This document shows positions 53,927-62,965 of a DNA stretch of 64,000 nucleotides, piece by piece. The translations under genes were made by a program, and so were the position numbers. Position 1 is the stretch's first letter. Each line of letters starts with the position of its first letter. The notes under the pieces are model-generated. The model ran no database searches. It was not told the origin of the DNA and saw only the letters and a program-made list of their open reading frames with translations. The DNA comes from Synechococcus sp. SP2 MAG (GTDB lineage Bacteria > Cyanobacteriota > Cyanobacteriia > PCC-6307 > Cyanobiaceae): assembly GCA_030756895.1 (NCBI GenBank), contig JAVBIX010000009.1:42839-106838 (forward strand). Direction: 5' to 3'.

Positions 53927-54783
53927 TCTTTTGGTTTGTGAAATCGCATCAGGCCCCAGCAGAGCCTTCCAGCTTGGCCTCCTTCAACCCAGTGCTCAAG
54001 ACCTGCGCTCATTGTCTTGAGGTACTCAGGACTAATGCTCAGTTTCAGCTCGTCATGACGCCGTTGGAGCTCGTCTCGAACACGGCTGTAGTGGAGGATC
54101 AACATTGGCGTGCGGTCATCCCAAACGTCGCGTTGAAGCCCAACATTGTTCGCCCAGCTGTTGTATCGCTCTGGCGAGCCCAGATCGGATAGGTGAATCC
54201 GTTCCAGGATCTTGGAGAGTGATTCTGAGGGCACACCGTTGGCCGCCATGGGGTCAGTCATGACCATTACGCCACCGGGCTTGAGAAGTCTTGCGGCTTC
54301 TTTCATCACCTGTTGGCGATCTCCCGAGTGAAGGATGGCATCCTGGCTCCAGACCACATCGGCGCAGGCATCCTCCAAAGGCACGGCTTCAAAAGAGGCG
54401 TCATGCACCTGGATTTGACCTTCCAAGCCGGCTGCACGATTGAGTTCACGATGACGGCTGTTCTCGACAGCAGAGATATTGATGGCTTCTACTTTCACCT
54501 TGGGGTTTTGGCAAAGGTGGCGAGCAGCTCCGCCGTAGCCAGAGCCCAGATCCACGATGGAACAGCTCTCGTTGGAGGAGCCATTGAGTTGCTCATCAAT
54601 AAGAGCGGCTAGCGCTTCTACCGTGCGGCGACTCGCGGTTGCAATCGGCTCCGTCTGCGCGTTGTAGAGCCCGATATGAATGTCTTCTCCGCCCCAAATC
54701 TCTGCATAAAAGCGGTCGGCATCATTGCTGTCGTAGTAACCAGCGGCAGTGGAGGCAGCCTTTGAAAAAGAAGATTCAGCCAT
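53923..54783 (-). CDS. Sarcosine/dimethylglycine N-methyltransferase-like (glycine betaine synthesis)
   Basis: ARFYAEIWGGEDIHIGLY-type motif (NDADRFYAEIWGGEDIHIGLYNAQ), VDLGSGYGGAARHL; adjacent to GSMT-like gene. Confidence 0.9.
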   Translation of the reverse strand: MAESSFSKAASTAAGYYDSNDADRFYAEIWGGEDIHIGLYNAQTEPIATASRRTVEALAALIDEQLNGSSNESCSIVDLGSGYGGAARHLCQNPKVKVEAINISAVENSRHRELNRAAGLEGQIQVHDASFEAVPLEDACADVVWSQDAILHSGDRQQVMKEAARLLKPGGVMVMTDPMAANGVPSESLSKILERIHLSDLGSPERYNSWANNVGLQRDVWDDRTPMLILHYSRVRDELQRRHDELKLSISPEYLKTMSAGLEHWVEGGQAGRLCWGLMRFHKPKE

Positions 54784-54786
54784 GAT

Positions 54787-55629
54787 CTAAATCTCGGTCA
54801 TGTCTGTGTCAAAGCGATATTCCTTTTCCGCAACATGCACATAGAAGTCAGGATCGTCATGGCCTTGTTGGTAGTCCCCGAAGGTATTGATCCGTTGAAA
54901 TCCAACCTCACGCATTAGGCGCCTTACATAGCCGTGGCGCAACGGAAACATATTCAGGTGGTAAGTACTTCCGTCGCTGAAGGCGTAGCGGAAGCGAGCC
55001 AGTCCGTCGTCGACGTGCTCCGGTCCAACTTCAACATCCTTCCCGCAGTAAACGTTGCTTTTGCCGCTTTTGGAGTTGCCCTCCAGCAAGCGGTCGTAAT
55101 TTCTGTGATCAAGGATCAAAACTCCGTTGTGCTTGAGCACGGCGTAGTACTCCGCCAAGGCTTTGCGTCGATCTTGCTCGCGGAATAGATGCGTGAAGGA
55201 ATTGCCTAAGCAAATCACGGCATCAAACTCGCCATGAACGTCACGATTGAGAAAGCGCCAATCGGCATGAACGGTGCGCATTAATAAGTCGCGCTCGCGT
55301 GCATTTTTAAAAGCGCGCGCCAACATGTTTGGACTTCCATCCACACTGACAACATCAAATCCTTCTCGCAATAAGCGAACGGAGTGGAAGCCTGTGCCAG
55401 TTGCAACATCAAGAACGGATTTAGCTCCATGCTGATGCAATAGTTTGATGAAAAAATCTCCTTCTGCTTTTTCTCTTGCCTCCCAGTCAATCAATCGATC
55501 CCAGCGATCAACAAATTGTTCAATGTATTCCTGTTCGTAATGATCAGTTTCGCGAACCCGTTCAGGTGAGTCTCCGAACTTTTGAGCATCACCCTGCTCG
55601 ATTGCAGAGGGATTCGTGAACGATGACAT
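54787..55629 (-). CDS. Glycine/sarcosine N-methyltransferase-like (glycine betaine synthesis)
   Basis: YIEQFVDRWDRLIDWEAREKAEGDFFIKLLHQHGAKSVLDVATGTGFHSVRL. Confidence 0.9.
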   Translation of the reverse strand: MSSFTNPSAIEQGDAQKFGDSPERVRETDHYEQEYIEQFVDRWDRLIDWEAREKAEGDFFIKLLHQHGAKSVLDVATGTGFHSVRLLREGFDVVSVDGSPNMLARAFKNARERDLLMRTVHADWRFLNRDVHGEFDAVICLGNSFTHLFREQDRRKALAEYYAVLKHNGVLILDHRNYDRLLEGNSKSGKSNVYCGKDVEVGPEHVDDGLARFRYAFSDGSTYHLNMFPLRHGYVRRLMREVGFQRINTFGDYQQGHDDPDFYVHVAEKEYRFDTDMTEI

Positions 55630-55653
55630 AGATGACTTCTTTTGTGGGAACTA

Positions 55654-55668
55654 AGATCTTGAAGATCT
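55654..55668. promoter_or_regulatory. Perfect 7-1-7 inverted repeat upstream of GSMT-like gene (candidate operator)
   Basis: AGATCTT-G-AAGATCT read directly. Confidence 0.4.
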
Positions 55669-55676
55669 CGTATCGA

Positions 55677-55692
55677 TGCATTGACCAATGCA
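55677..55692. promoter_or_regulatory. Perfect 7-2-7 inverted repeat upstream of GSMT-like gene (candidate operator)
   Basis: TGCATTG-AC-CAATGCA read directly. Confidence 0.4.
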
Positions 55693-55905
55693 TGCTCACA
55701 CCAAAAGCTTCCGAATTCTGGTGGCTGTTGTGAACGATATTTATTCAATCTAACGCTCGGTTTAGAAATTGTCAGCAAATTCGATTGGATTTGATTGCCG
55801 GCTTGCAGTAATTAAATGGGATTTCTGCTCTTTTTGTGAAGGAAAGCATTGTGATGCTCTTGTGCTGGCTACGTTGAAATTGATAATTGCAGGAGCAAAT
55901 CCGAG

Positions 55906-57045
55906 ATGAATTCGGAGATCTGCATTGATTCTCTCTGGAAGATATATGGAGGGTCGGCAGATTCAGCGATTAAGCAACTTCAGTCTGGTCTAGATCCACT
56001 TGATTTGTATCAGCGAACTGGCCTCCGTGCAGCTGTTCGCGATGTTTCGCTTGAGATCCAAACGGGCGAAATCTTTGTTGTGATGGGCCTCTCGGGGTCT
56101 GGAAAATCCACCCTGCTGCGTCTTCTTAATGGCTTGGTCAGGCCTTGCTCGGGTGAGGTGAGTATTCAGGGGCGGCGGCTGTCTTCACTGGGTCCAGTGG
56201 AGCTCAACAAGCTTCGTCGTGAGCAGATGGGCATGGTGTTTCAATCCTTTGCTCTCTTCCCTCATCGAACCGTGATCGACAACGCGGCGTTCGGCCTTGA
56301 GGTGGCCGGTGTGCCCAGGCCACAGCGCCGAGGCTTGGCTTTAAAGGCTCTTGAGCGTGTAGGCCTTGGTGATGAATGTCGAAAGTATCCTCATCAGCTT
56401 TCTGGGGGGATGCAGCAGCGGGTTGGTCTTGCGCGAGCGCTGGCTCTTGATCCACCGATCTTGCTGATGGACGAGGCCTTTTCAGCGCTGGATCCGTTGA
56501 TTCGCAGCGATATGCAGGAGTTGTTGTTGGAATTGCAAGCTGAGCGGCAACGCACCATCGTTTTTATCTCCCACGACCTTGATGAGGCGATTCGGCTTGG
56601 CGATCGGATTGCCCTCATGCAGGACGGCCAAGTGCTGCAGTGCGGAACGGCTCAGTCCCTCCTCAGCGACCCGGCAAGTCGTGCTGTGCGTCACTTTTTC
56701 CGCGATATCGATTCCGCAGCGGTGTTGGATGTTGCTGCGATTGCTGCAATGCCGAACTTTCTGTTAGTGGATGCTGCTGGTCCATCGGCTGCCTTGGATG
56801 CCGTCGTTGGTGACCCTGTGTACGTGCTCGATGAGAGCAAGCGGTTGCGTGGAGTGCGCACGTGCTCTAACGGCTGGATTGAGGCTGATCAGCTAGAAAC
56901 GCTGCGCGCTGGAACGCGGCTGCGTGATGCGATGCCGCTTGTTGCTTCGCTTGCCTATCCACCGCCTGTCGTCGATAGCGCAGGCTGCTTTCTTGGTGTG
57001 ATCACGCCCCGTCTGCTGTTGCGTTCCCTGGAGGTCAACGTTTGA
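55906..57045 (+). CDS. Glycine betaine/proline ABC transporter ATP-binding protein (ProV-type)
   Basis: VVMGLSGSGKSTLLRLLNGL, LSGGMQQRVGLARALALDPPILLMDEAFSALDPLIRSDMQ; ProV-like N-terminus and C-terminal extension. Confidence 0.93.
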   Translation: MNSEICIDSLWKIYGGSADSAIKQLQSGLDPLDLYQRTGLRAAVRDVSLEIQTGEIFVVMGLSGSGKSTLLRLLNGLVRPCSGEVSIQGRRLSSLGPVELNKLRREQMGMVFQSFALFPHRTVIDNAAFGLEVAGVPRPQRRGLALKALERVGLGDECRKYPHQLSGGMQQRVGLARALALDPPILLMDEAFSALDPLIRSDMQELLLELQAERQRTIVFISHDLDEAIRLGDRIALMQDGQVLQCGTAQSLLSDPASRAVRHFFRDIDSAAVLDVAAIAAMPNFLLVDAAGPSAALDAVVGDPVYVLDESKRLRGVRTCSNGWIEADQLETLRAGTRLRDAMPLVASLAYPPPVVDSAGCFLGVITPRLLLRSLEVNV

Positions 57046-57968
57046 TGGTGCAAGCCCTGCCTTTTGGCTCCGCATATGGTTTCGCTGCAGTGCATCAAGC
57101 CGGAGCCTTAGGCCTCGCTGTTGATGCTGCAGTGGTGTGGTTGCTCACCTACGCGCAGAGCCTCTTTGACGTTGTCAATGCAGGAGTCATGGCTCTTGTT
57201 GTCTTCACAGAGACCTTGCTAGCAGCGCCCTCTCCTTGGAGTTTTGCGCTGATCGTGGCTGGTCTTGGCCTCTGGAGAGTGAGCGGTGGATTCGCCTTGT
57301 TTGCACTGCTTGGCTTGAACTTGGTGCTGGCGATGGGGCTTTGGGATCCGATGATTTCGACCCTCGCACTGGTGTTGACGGCATCGTGTCTGGCCTTGCT
57401 GATTGGTCTCCCTCTGGGAGTGCTCTCAGCGCGTCTTCAACCGGTGTGGCGATTGTTGCGACCTTGCCTTGACCTCATGCAGACCATGCCGGCTTTTGTG
57501 TATTTGATCCCGGCAGTGATGTTGTTCAGTACAGGTGCTGTTCCAGCAATCATCGCCACCTTGGTGTTTGCGATGCCGCCGGTGGTTCGTCTCACCCAGC
57601 TCGGGATTCGTCAGGTTCCTGTTGATCTCATTGAGGCGGGTCGTGCCTTTGGGTGCAGTGAGTTGCAATTGCTATGGAAGGTGCAGATGCCGAGTGCTTT
57701 GCCCACGGTGATGAGTGGCGTTAATCAAACGATCATGCTGGCGTTATCGATGGTGGTGATTGCCTCGATGATTGGTGGAGGCGGCCTGGGTGATGTCGTG
57801 CTGCGCGGCATTCAACAGCTGGATGTGGGCCTTGGTTTTGAGGGCGGGATTGCGGTTGTGATTCTCGCTGTCATCCTCGATCGACTCAGTCAGAGCTTGA
57901 GGCTTGAAGGTGAGAGGACGGTGGAAGCGCGCTCCCGTCGTTGGCGTTCGCTGTGGAGGACACCATGA
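57042..57968 (+). CDS. Glycine betaine/proline ABC transporter permease (ProW-type)
   Basis: LDLMQTMPAFVYLIPAVMLFSTGAVPAIIATLVFAMPPVVRLTQLGIRQVP. Confidence 0.93.
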   Translation: MMVQALPFGSAYGFAAVHQAGALGLAVDAAVVWLLTYAQSLFDVVNAGVMALVVFTETLLAAPSPWSFALIVAGLGLWRVSGGFALFALLGLNLVLAMGLWDPMISTLALVLTASCLALLIGLPLGVLSARLQPVWRLLRPCLDLMQTMPAFVYLIPAVMLFSTGAVPAIIATLVFAMPPVVRLTQLGIRQVPVDLIEAGRAFGCSELQLLWKVQMPSALPTVMSGVNQTIMLALSMVVIASMIGGGGLGDVVLRGIQQLDVGLGFEGGIAVVILAVILDRLSQSLRLEGERTVEARSRRWRSLWRTP

Positions 57969-58942
57969 CAGCCCCTCTCTGGCGTCGACGCGCCGTTTTG
58001 CTGTCAGGGCTTGGTTTGGCTGCGGCCTCCCTGTCCAGCCAAGTGCGCTTGAGCCGGCAGCGTCAGGCTGACTCGACCGCATCCACGCCCTCTACTCAAA
58101 AAGGCGTGGCATCACAATTGAGCCCTGAGAAGTCTCAATCAAGTGCTACGGGGCCGTTGCGCTTGGGATGGTCTCCATGGGCTGATGCTGAAGTGATGAG
58201 CTTGATCGCTCAGCGGGTGATTCAGCAGGCTTACAACCTCCCAGTGGAGCGGGTGATGGCAGATATCGGCATTCAGTACGCCTCTGTGGCAAGAGGCGAT
58301 CTCGACCTCATGCTGATGGCTTGGTTGCCGTTAACGCACAAGGATTACTGGACGCGCGTGCGTGACAGGGTGCTCGATTTCGGTTCGATGTATTCCGGTC
58401 GTCTTGGCTGGGTTGTGCCCGATTACGTGGATGCCTCTGAGCTTCGATCTATCGCTGATTTGCGCAAGCCTGAATTGGCGGCGCGATTTGACAACACGGT
58501 TCAAGGCATTGACCCAGGTTCAGGGCTTAATCAGGCCTCTGAACAGGCGTTAGTGGACTACAACCTGGGTGACATGCGCCTGGTTGCCTCCAGTAGCGCA
58601 GCCATGACGGCTGTTCTCGATAAAGCGATTCGAGAGCAACGTTGGGTGGTGGTCACAAGTTGGACTCCGCACTGGATGTTTGCGCGCTACAAGCTCCGCT
58701 TCTTGGAAGATCCCCAGCTCGTCTTTGGTGGAGTGGAGTGGATTCATGCTCTAGGCCGAAAGGGTTTGGATCGCGACCATCCAGATCTGGCCGGATTCCT
58801 CTCGCGTTTTCAGATCCCTGATCGTGAACTGTCTGATTTGCTTCTCATGGCTAATGAGCGATCTGCCGAGGCGGCGGTCGAGGACTACCTCGATCGTCAT
58901 CCGGCCCGAATTCGCTATTGGACAACGGGAATGATCAGCTGA
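57965..58942 (+). CDS. Glycine betaine ABC transporter substrate-binding protein (ProX-type)
   Basis: LRLGWSPWADAEVMSLIAQRVIQQAYN, GDLDLMLMAWLPLTHKDYW, GVEWIHALGRKGLDRDHPDLAGFLSRF; RR-containing signal-like N-terminus. Confidence 0.9.
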   Translation: MTAPLWRRRAVLLSGLGLAAASLSSQVRLSRQRQADSTASTPSTQKGVASQLSPEKSQSSATGPLRLGWSPWADAEVMSLIAQRVIQQAYNLPVERVMADIGIQYASVARGDLDLMLMAWLPLTHKDYWTRVRDRVLDFGSMYSGRLGWVVPDYVDASELRSIADLRKPELAARFDNTVQGIDPGSGLNQASEQALVDYNLGDMRLVASSSAAMTAVLDKAIREQRWVVVTSWTPHWMFARYKLRFLEDPQLVFGGVEWIHALGRKGLDRDHPDLAGFLSRFQIPDRELSDLLLMANERSAEAAVEDYLDRHPARIRYWTTGMIS

Positions 58943-58958
58943 AAAGCACAAGCTGGAG

Positions 58959-60239
58959 TCATGCCGCTGCCGCAGGACGTCTCGGTGGACAGGCCATCAG
59001 GGGGCGATGGTGACGTCGTCGTTGTGTTCTGTTGGGTGCTGCACTGATGTTGCGTTGCTGGCCAGCTTCGGCAAGGTCTGCTTGTAAGCGTTCTCTGCAA
59101 CACAGCAACCTTGACCAGCTCGGGAGCTGATGGGCTACAGGTGCTGCCATCAAGTCCTCCACTTTGGGTCGCAACAAGGTTGCGAAGCTCTGGACAGCAA
59201 GCTCCTCGCTGTGTCGGTTGTAAGGCAGACGATTAATCGTTGAATCCAAGCCAAACTGCTGAACACGGTCTTCGCCCACTCGTCGGAACAGCACTTCAAG
59301 CGTTGGGATCTGGTCTGGAGACAACATCCGACCTTCATGCTCCATGAGTCCACGAAGCACGGTGGCAAAAATTTCACCGGCCATGCGTTGCAAGCCCTCT
59401 GAGGGAGCATTGCCAAGTGTTTTGTGCTTGTGATCAAACAAGCCGAGATCCACTTGGGCGATGCGACGAGGGGCCACATGGCGATACACCTCTGAAAGCA
59501 AGCCGATCTCGAGTCCCCAGTCGGAGGGAATGCGCAAATTCATGGCCAGATCTCTTGTGAACGCGAACTCGCCGGCTAATGGGTAGCGAAAGGATTGGAG
59601 ATAGCGCAGATAAGGCATCGGGCCGAAGATCTGCTCCAGGCTGGTGAGGAGTGGGCCTACAAAAAGACGCGTGGCTCTTCCATGGAGAGTCTGGGTCTCT
59701 AGAGAAAGGCGGCTGTAGAACGCTTTTACATAGGCCACACCGAGCGAGGGATCCAGCAACGGTCGCAGCATTCTTTGGGGGTAGGCCGGTGAAAAGGTGC
59801 GGATGTCGGCATCGAAGAGTCCAACGATCTCAGCGTTTCTGCAAGCCACACCAAGCCCTTGCCAAACAGCCCAGCCTTTCCCAGGTGGTCCGGTCACATT
59901 GAGGCCAAGGGTCTGAAGTGACTGCAGTGATTCGGCAACGGCAGGACCATTGGTCCAGTGCACGCGCACCGGAAATGGCATGTCAGAGAAGAAAGCTTCC
60001 GCTGCGGCGACGTCGTCGCTGTTCTCCGCTGATAAAGCGATTACGAGTTCTTCTAGGCCGCTTAGCTCTGCCAGAACTTCACGGATCAGTCCGAGCGCAG
60101 GTCGGCTGAATTCCTCCATGAGACATGGGATCAGCAAGGACGTTGGCCGTTGCTTTAGCTGACGCCGAAAGTCTGGGAGATCCAGCTTGCCGAGTCCGTA
60201 ATCATGAATCGTGGCGATTAATCCCTGCTGAAAATCCAT
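58959..60239 (-). CDS. gpgS: Glucosyl-3-phosphoglycerate synthase-like glycosyltransferase (GpgS)
   Basis: TSLLIPCLMEEF, GLNVTGPPGKGWAVWQGLGVACRNAEIVGLFDADIRTFSP, LAGEFAFTRDLAMNLRIPSDWGLEIGLLSEV; start at MDFQQGL. Confidence 0.88.
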   Translation of the reverse strand: MDFQQGLIATIHDYGLGKLDLPDFRRQLKQRPTSLLIPCLMEEFSRPALGLIREVLAELSGLEELVIALSAENSDDVAAAEAFFSDMPFPVRVHWTNGPAVAESLQSLQTLGLNVTGPPGKGWAVWQGLGVACRNAEIVGLFDADIRTFSPAYPQRMLRPLLDPSLGVAYVKAFYSRLSLETQTLHGRATRLFVGPLLTSLEQIFGPMPYLRYLQSFRYPLAGEFAFTRDLAMNLRIPSDWGLEIGLLSEVYRHVAPRRIAQVDLGLFDHKHKTLGNAPSEGLQRMAGEIFATVLRGLMEHEGRMLSPDQIPTLEVLFRRVGEDRVQQFGLDSTINRLPYNRHSEELAVQSFATLLRPKVEDLMAAPVAHQLPSWSRLLCCRERLQADLAEAGQQRNISAAPNRTQRRRHHRPLMACPPRRPAAAA

Positions 60240-60249
60240 GCGGTGATCA

Positions 60250-62070
60250 ATGCGACAACAATTTGCGGAGCTCTGTTCCATACCTGTTGCACTTGGCAAA
60301 GGAACGGTGTTGAAGCAGTTAATGGCGCATGAGGGGTTGCCATCGCTTCTAACGGAGCTCTACGAACACCATTGTTCGGAGGATCTCAATCGCTTGTCGT
60401 CGCAATTGCTGCATTCCGAGCGGTCCGCGTTAATTAGCGCCGTTTCAGAGCCGCTCGATCATGGGGTTGCAGAGGCAACGGCAACAGGTGCGCGTTGGGA
60501 TGCCTCGAGTTGTGTGTTGATTGCCTACGCCGATACGGTGAGTGCCCATGATCAGCCTGGGCTCCGTTGTTTGCAGGCCCTTCTGCACGAGCATTTCAAC
60601 GGGCTCTCATCGGTGGTGCATGTGCTGCCGTTCTTGCGTGCAACCAGTGACGGAGGTTTTGCTGTTGCCAGTCATGAGCAGATTGACCAGCGCTTCGGCG
60701 ATTGGAATGACTTGGCTGCGTTGGCAGAAGGTCGCCAGTTGATGGCTGATTTGGTTCTCAATCACATTTCAGCGTCTCACCCCTGGGTTCGGGCTTTTCT
60801 GAAAGGAGAACAACCTGGCGCGCAATGTGTGTTGGCAGCTGCTCCCAACCCTTGTTGGGACAACGTTGTGCGTCCACGTAGTTCGGCTCTTTTCACCACT
60901 CTGGCGACAGATCGAGGCCCAGAAACGGTTTGGACCACGTTTGGGCCCGATCAAGTGGATGTGAACTGGCGAGAGCCTGAAGTGTTGCTTGGATTCACAC
61001 GCCTCCTCGATCTTTTTTGCAGGTATGGCGTCCAATGGTTGCGCCTTGATGCCGTGGGGTTTGTTTGGAAAGAGCCTTTTAGTGACTGCATCCATCAGCC
61101 TCAGGCCCACCGGTTGGTTGAAGTGTTGCGCCTTCTCTTGGAATCGCGATGTCCTCAGGGAGTGGTGGTAACGGAAACGAATGTTCCCGAGCAGGAAAAT
61201 CTCTCTTATTTGACCACTGGCGCTGAAGCTCACCTCGCTTACAACTTCCCCTTGCCTCCGCTTGTTCTCGAGGCCTGTCTCAGCCGTCGTGCTGATCTGT
61301 TGAACGACTGGCTGACGCGTTGGCCTCAGCTCCCTCAGCAGACAGGGCTGCTCAATTTCACGGCCTGTCACGACGGGATTGGGTTGCGGCCACTCGAGGG
61401 CTTGATGGAATCCGATCGATTGCTCCAGTTGCTGAAGCAATGCGAGCAGCGGGGTGGTTTGGTGAGTCACCGGCGCTTGGCCGATGGACAGGAGGTTCCC
61501 TATGAGATCAATATCAGCTGGTGGAGTGCCATGGCGGCTCCTGGGCGGGATCCATCACACCATCAACGAGCGCGTTTTTTGTTAACGCAGTTGCTGCTGC
61601 TTGCTTTGCCCGGTGTGCCTGCGTTCTACCTGCCGGCATTACTCGCAACCCCGAATGACAATGCTCGCTTTCGCATCAGCGGTCATCGTCGCGATCTCAA
61701 TCGTCCTCAGTTTCAACTCGACCGATTAGAGCGATTATTGGCTGATCCCGAAAGCGATACCAGTCAGGTGGTGGTGTCACTGCAACAAGCGATGGCTATC
61801 CGTCGTGGCCAGGCGGCGTTAGATCCCTTTTCGGCAATGAAGGTCCTCAGCGAAGGCCGCTCTGATCTCGTGATTCTGCAGAGGGGAGAAGAGGCAAACA
61901 CTCTGTTTGCGATTCACAATTTCAGTGATGTCCGCCTCAGTGTCCCGTTGAGCACCCTTGCTGATTCCAGAGAATCTGTTTGGCATGACGTGTTGACAGG
62001 GCATTCTCTCGTTGCGGGCCAAACGGCTCTCGATCTTGAGCCGTTTGCTGTGCATTGGTTGATTCGATGA
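60250..62070 (+). CDS. GH13 sucrose/glucosylglycerate phosphorylase-like enzyme; start may be further downstream (TTG 60310 or ATG 60325)
   Basis: VVHVLPFLRATSDGGFAVASHEQIDQRFGDWNDL, LMADLVLNHISASHPW, WLRLDAVGFVWKE, VVVTETNVPEQENLSYL. Confidence 0.87.
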   Translation: MRQQFAELCSIPVALGKGTVLKQLMAHEGLPSLLTELYEHHCSEDLNRLSSQLLHSERSALISAVSEPLDHGVAEATATGARWDASSCVLIAYADTVSAHDQPGLRCLQALLHEHFNGLSSVVHVLPFLRATSDGGFAVASHEQIDQRFGDWNDLAALAEGRQLMADLVLNHISASHPWVRAFLKGEQPGAQCVLAAAPNPCWDNVVRPRSSALFTTLATDRGPETVWTTFGPDQVDVNWREPEVLLGFTRLLDLFCRYGVQWLRLDAVGFVWKEPFSDCIHQPQAHRLVEVLRLLLESRCPQGVVVTETNVPEQENLSYLTTGAEAHLAYNFPLPPLVLEACLSRRADLLNDWLTRWPQLPQQTGLLNFTACHDGIGLRPLEGLMESDRLLQLLKQCEQRGGLVSHRRLADGQEVPYEINISWWSAMAAPGRDPSHHQRARFLLTQLLLLALPGVPAFYLPALLATPNDNARFRISGHRRDLNRPQFQLDRLERLLADPESDTSQVVVSLQQAMAIRRGQAALDPFSAMKVLSEGRSDLVILQRGEEANTLFAIHNFSDVRLSVPLSTLADSRESVWHDVLTGHSLVAGQTALDLEPFAVHWLIR

Positions 62071-62876
62071 ACAAAACAGATGTTCTGGCCTCAATCCCTT
62101 GGTGGGTCGTGACCGATCTCGATGGGACCTTGATGGACCATGCCTACAACTGGGAGCCGGCACGGGAGGCGATCCGTGGCTTGCAGCTGCAGGGAATTCC
62201 CGTGATTCCGTGTACGAGCAAAACGGCGGAGGAGGTGAAAAGTTTTAGGGCTGCAGCTGGGTTGAAGGATCCGTTCATCGTTGAAAACGGAGGGGCTGTT
62301 CATGGGGAAACCAGTGATGGTCAGTCATGGGAACTTGCGCTGGGATGCCCTGTTGCGGAACTTCGTCCGGTTTTGCAAGAGCTTGAGCAGTTGCTCAGTG
62401 AGCCGTTGCAACCTATTGATGCGCTTTCGGATCAAGAGGCGTTGGACTTTCTTGGTCTGCAGGGCGAAGCGCTGCAGTTGGCGTGCACGAGGCGTTGGAG
62501 TTTGCCCTTTGTGCCCCCCTCTGCGTCAGCGCGGCAACGGTTGCCAGACCTCGCCAACCGGCTTGGTTTCGCTGTTGTTCAGGGCAACCGTATGGGTCAT
62601 CTACTCGGCGCAGAGGTCAGCAAGGGTCGAGCGCTTGAGGTTTTAAAGCAGCGCAGTGGTAACTCCCCCGTGCGAGTGCTTGCATTGGGTGACTCTCCCA
62701 ATGACCAGGCCCTCCTTGAGGCTGGTGATCTCTCTGTTGTTGTGCCTGGTGCGAATGGTCCCCACCCGGTCTTTGCCAACGCCATTGCTCAAGGCCGCTA
62801 TCAGTTGGCGCCTGCTCCCCATGCGCAGGGCTGGGCAGAGACGGTCTTTCAGCACGTTCTCAATGAACGGTGCTGA
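62067..62876 (+). CDS. HAD-family glucosyl/mannosyl-3-phosphoglycerate phosphatase-like (GpgP/MpgP)
   Basis: VVTDLDGTLMDHAYNWEPAREAI, IPCTSKTAEEVKSFRAAAGLKDPFIVENGGAV, ALGDSPNDQALLEAGD; ATGA overlap with the upstream gene. Confidence 0.9.
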   Translation: MNKTDVLASIPWWVVTDLDGTLMDHAYNWEPAREAIRGLQLQGIPVIPCTSKTAEEVKSFRAAAGLKDPFIVENGGAVHGETSDGQSWELALGCPVAELRPVLQELEQLLSEPLQPIDALSDQEALDFLGLQGEALQLACTRRWSLPFVPPSASARQRLPDLANRLGFAVVQGNRMGHLLGAEVSKGRALEVLKQRSGNSPVRVLALGDSPNDQALLEAGDLSVVVPGANGPHPVFANAIAQGRYQLAPAPHAQGWAETVFQHVLNERC

Positions 62877-62965
62877 TGCCATGCACATCGATCGTTTCTA
62901 CAAAGGCCGAGTGAAACTCTGCTTGCAAGGGGAGCAGACTTGATCAGAGACAGGATCAAGCACGG

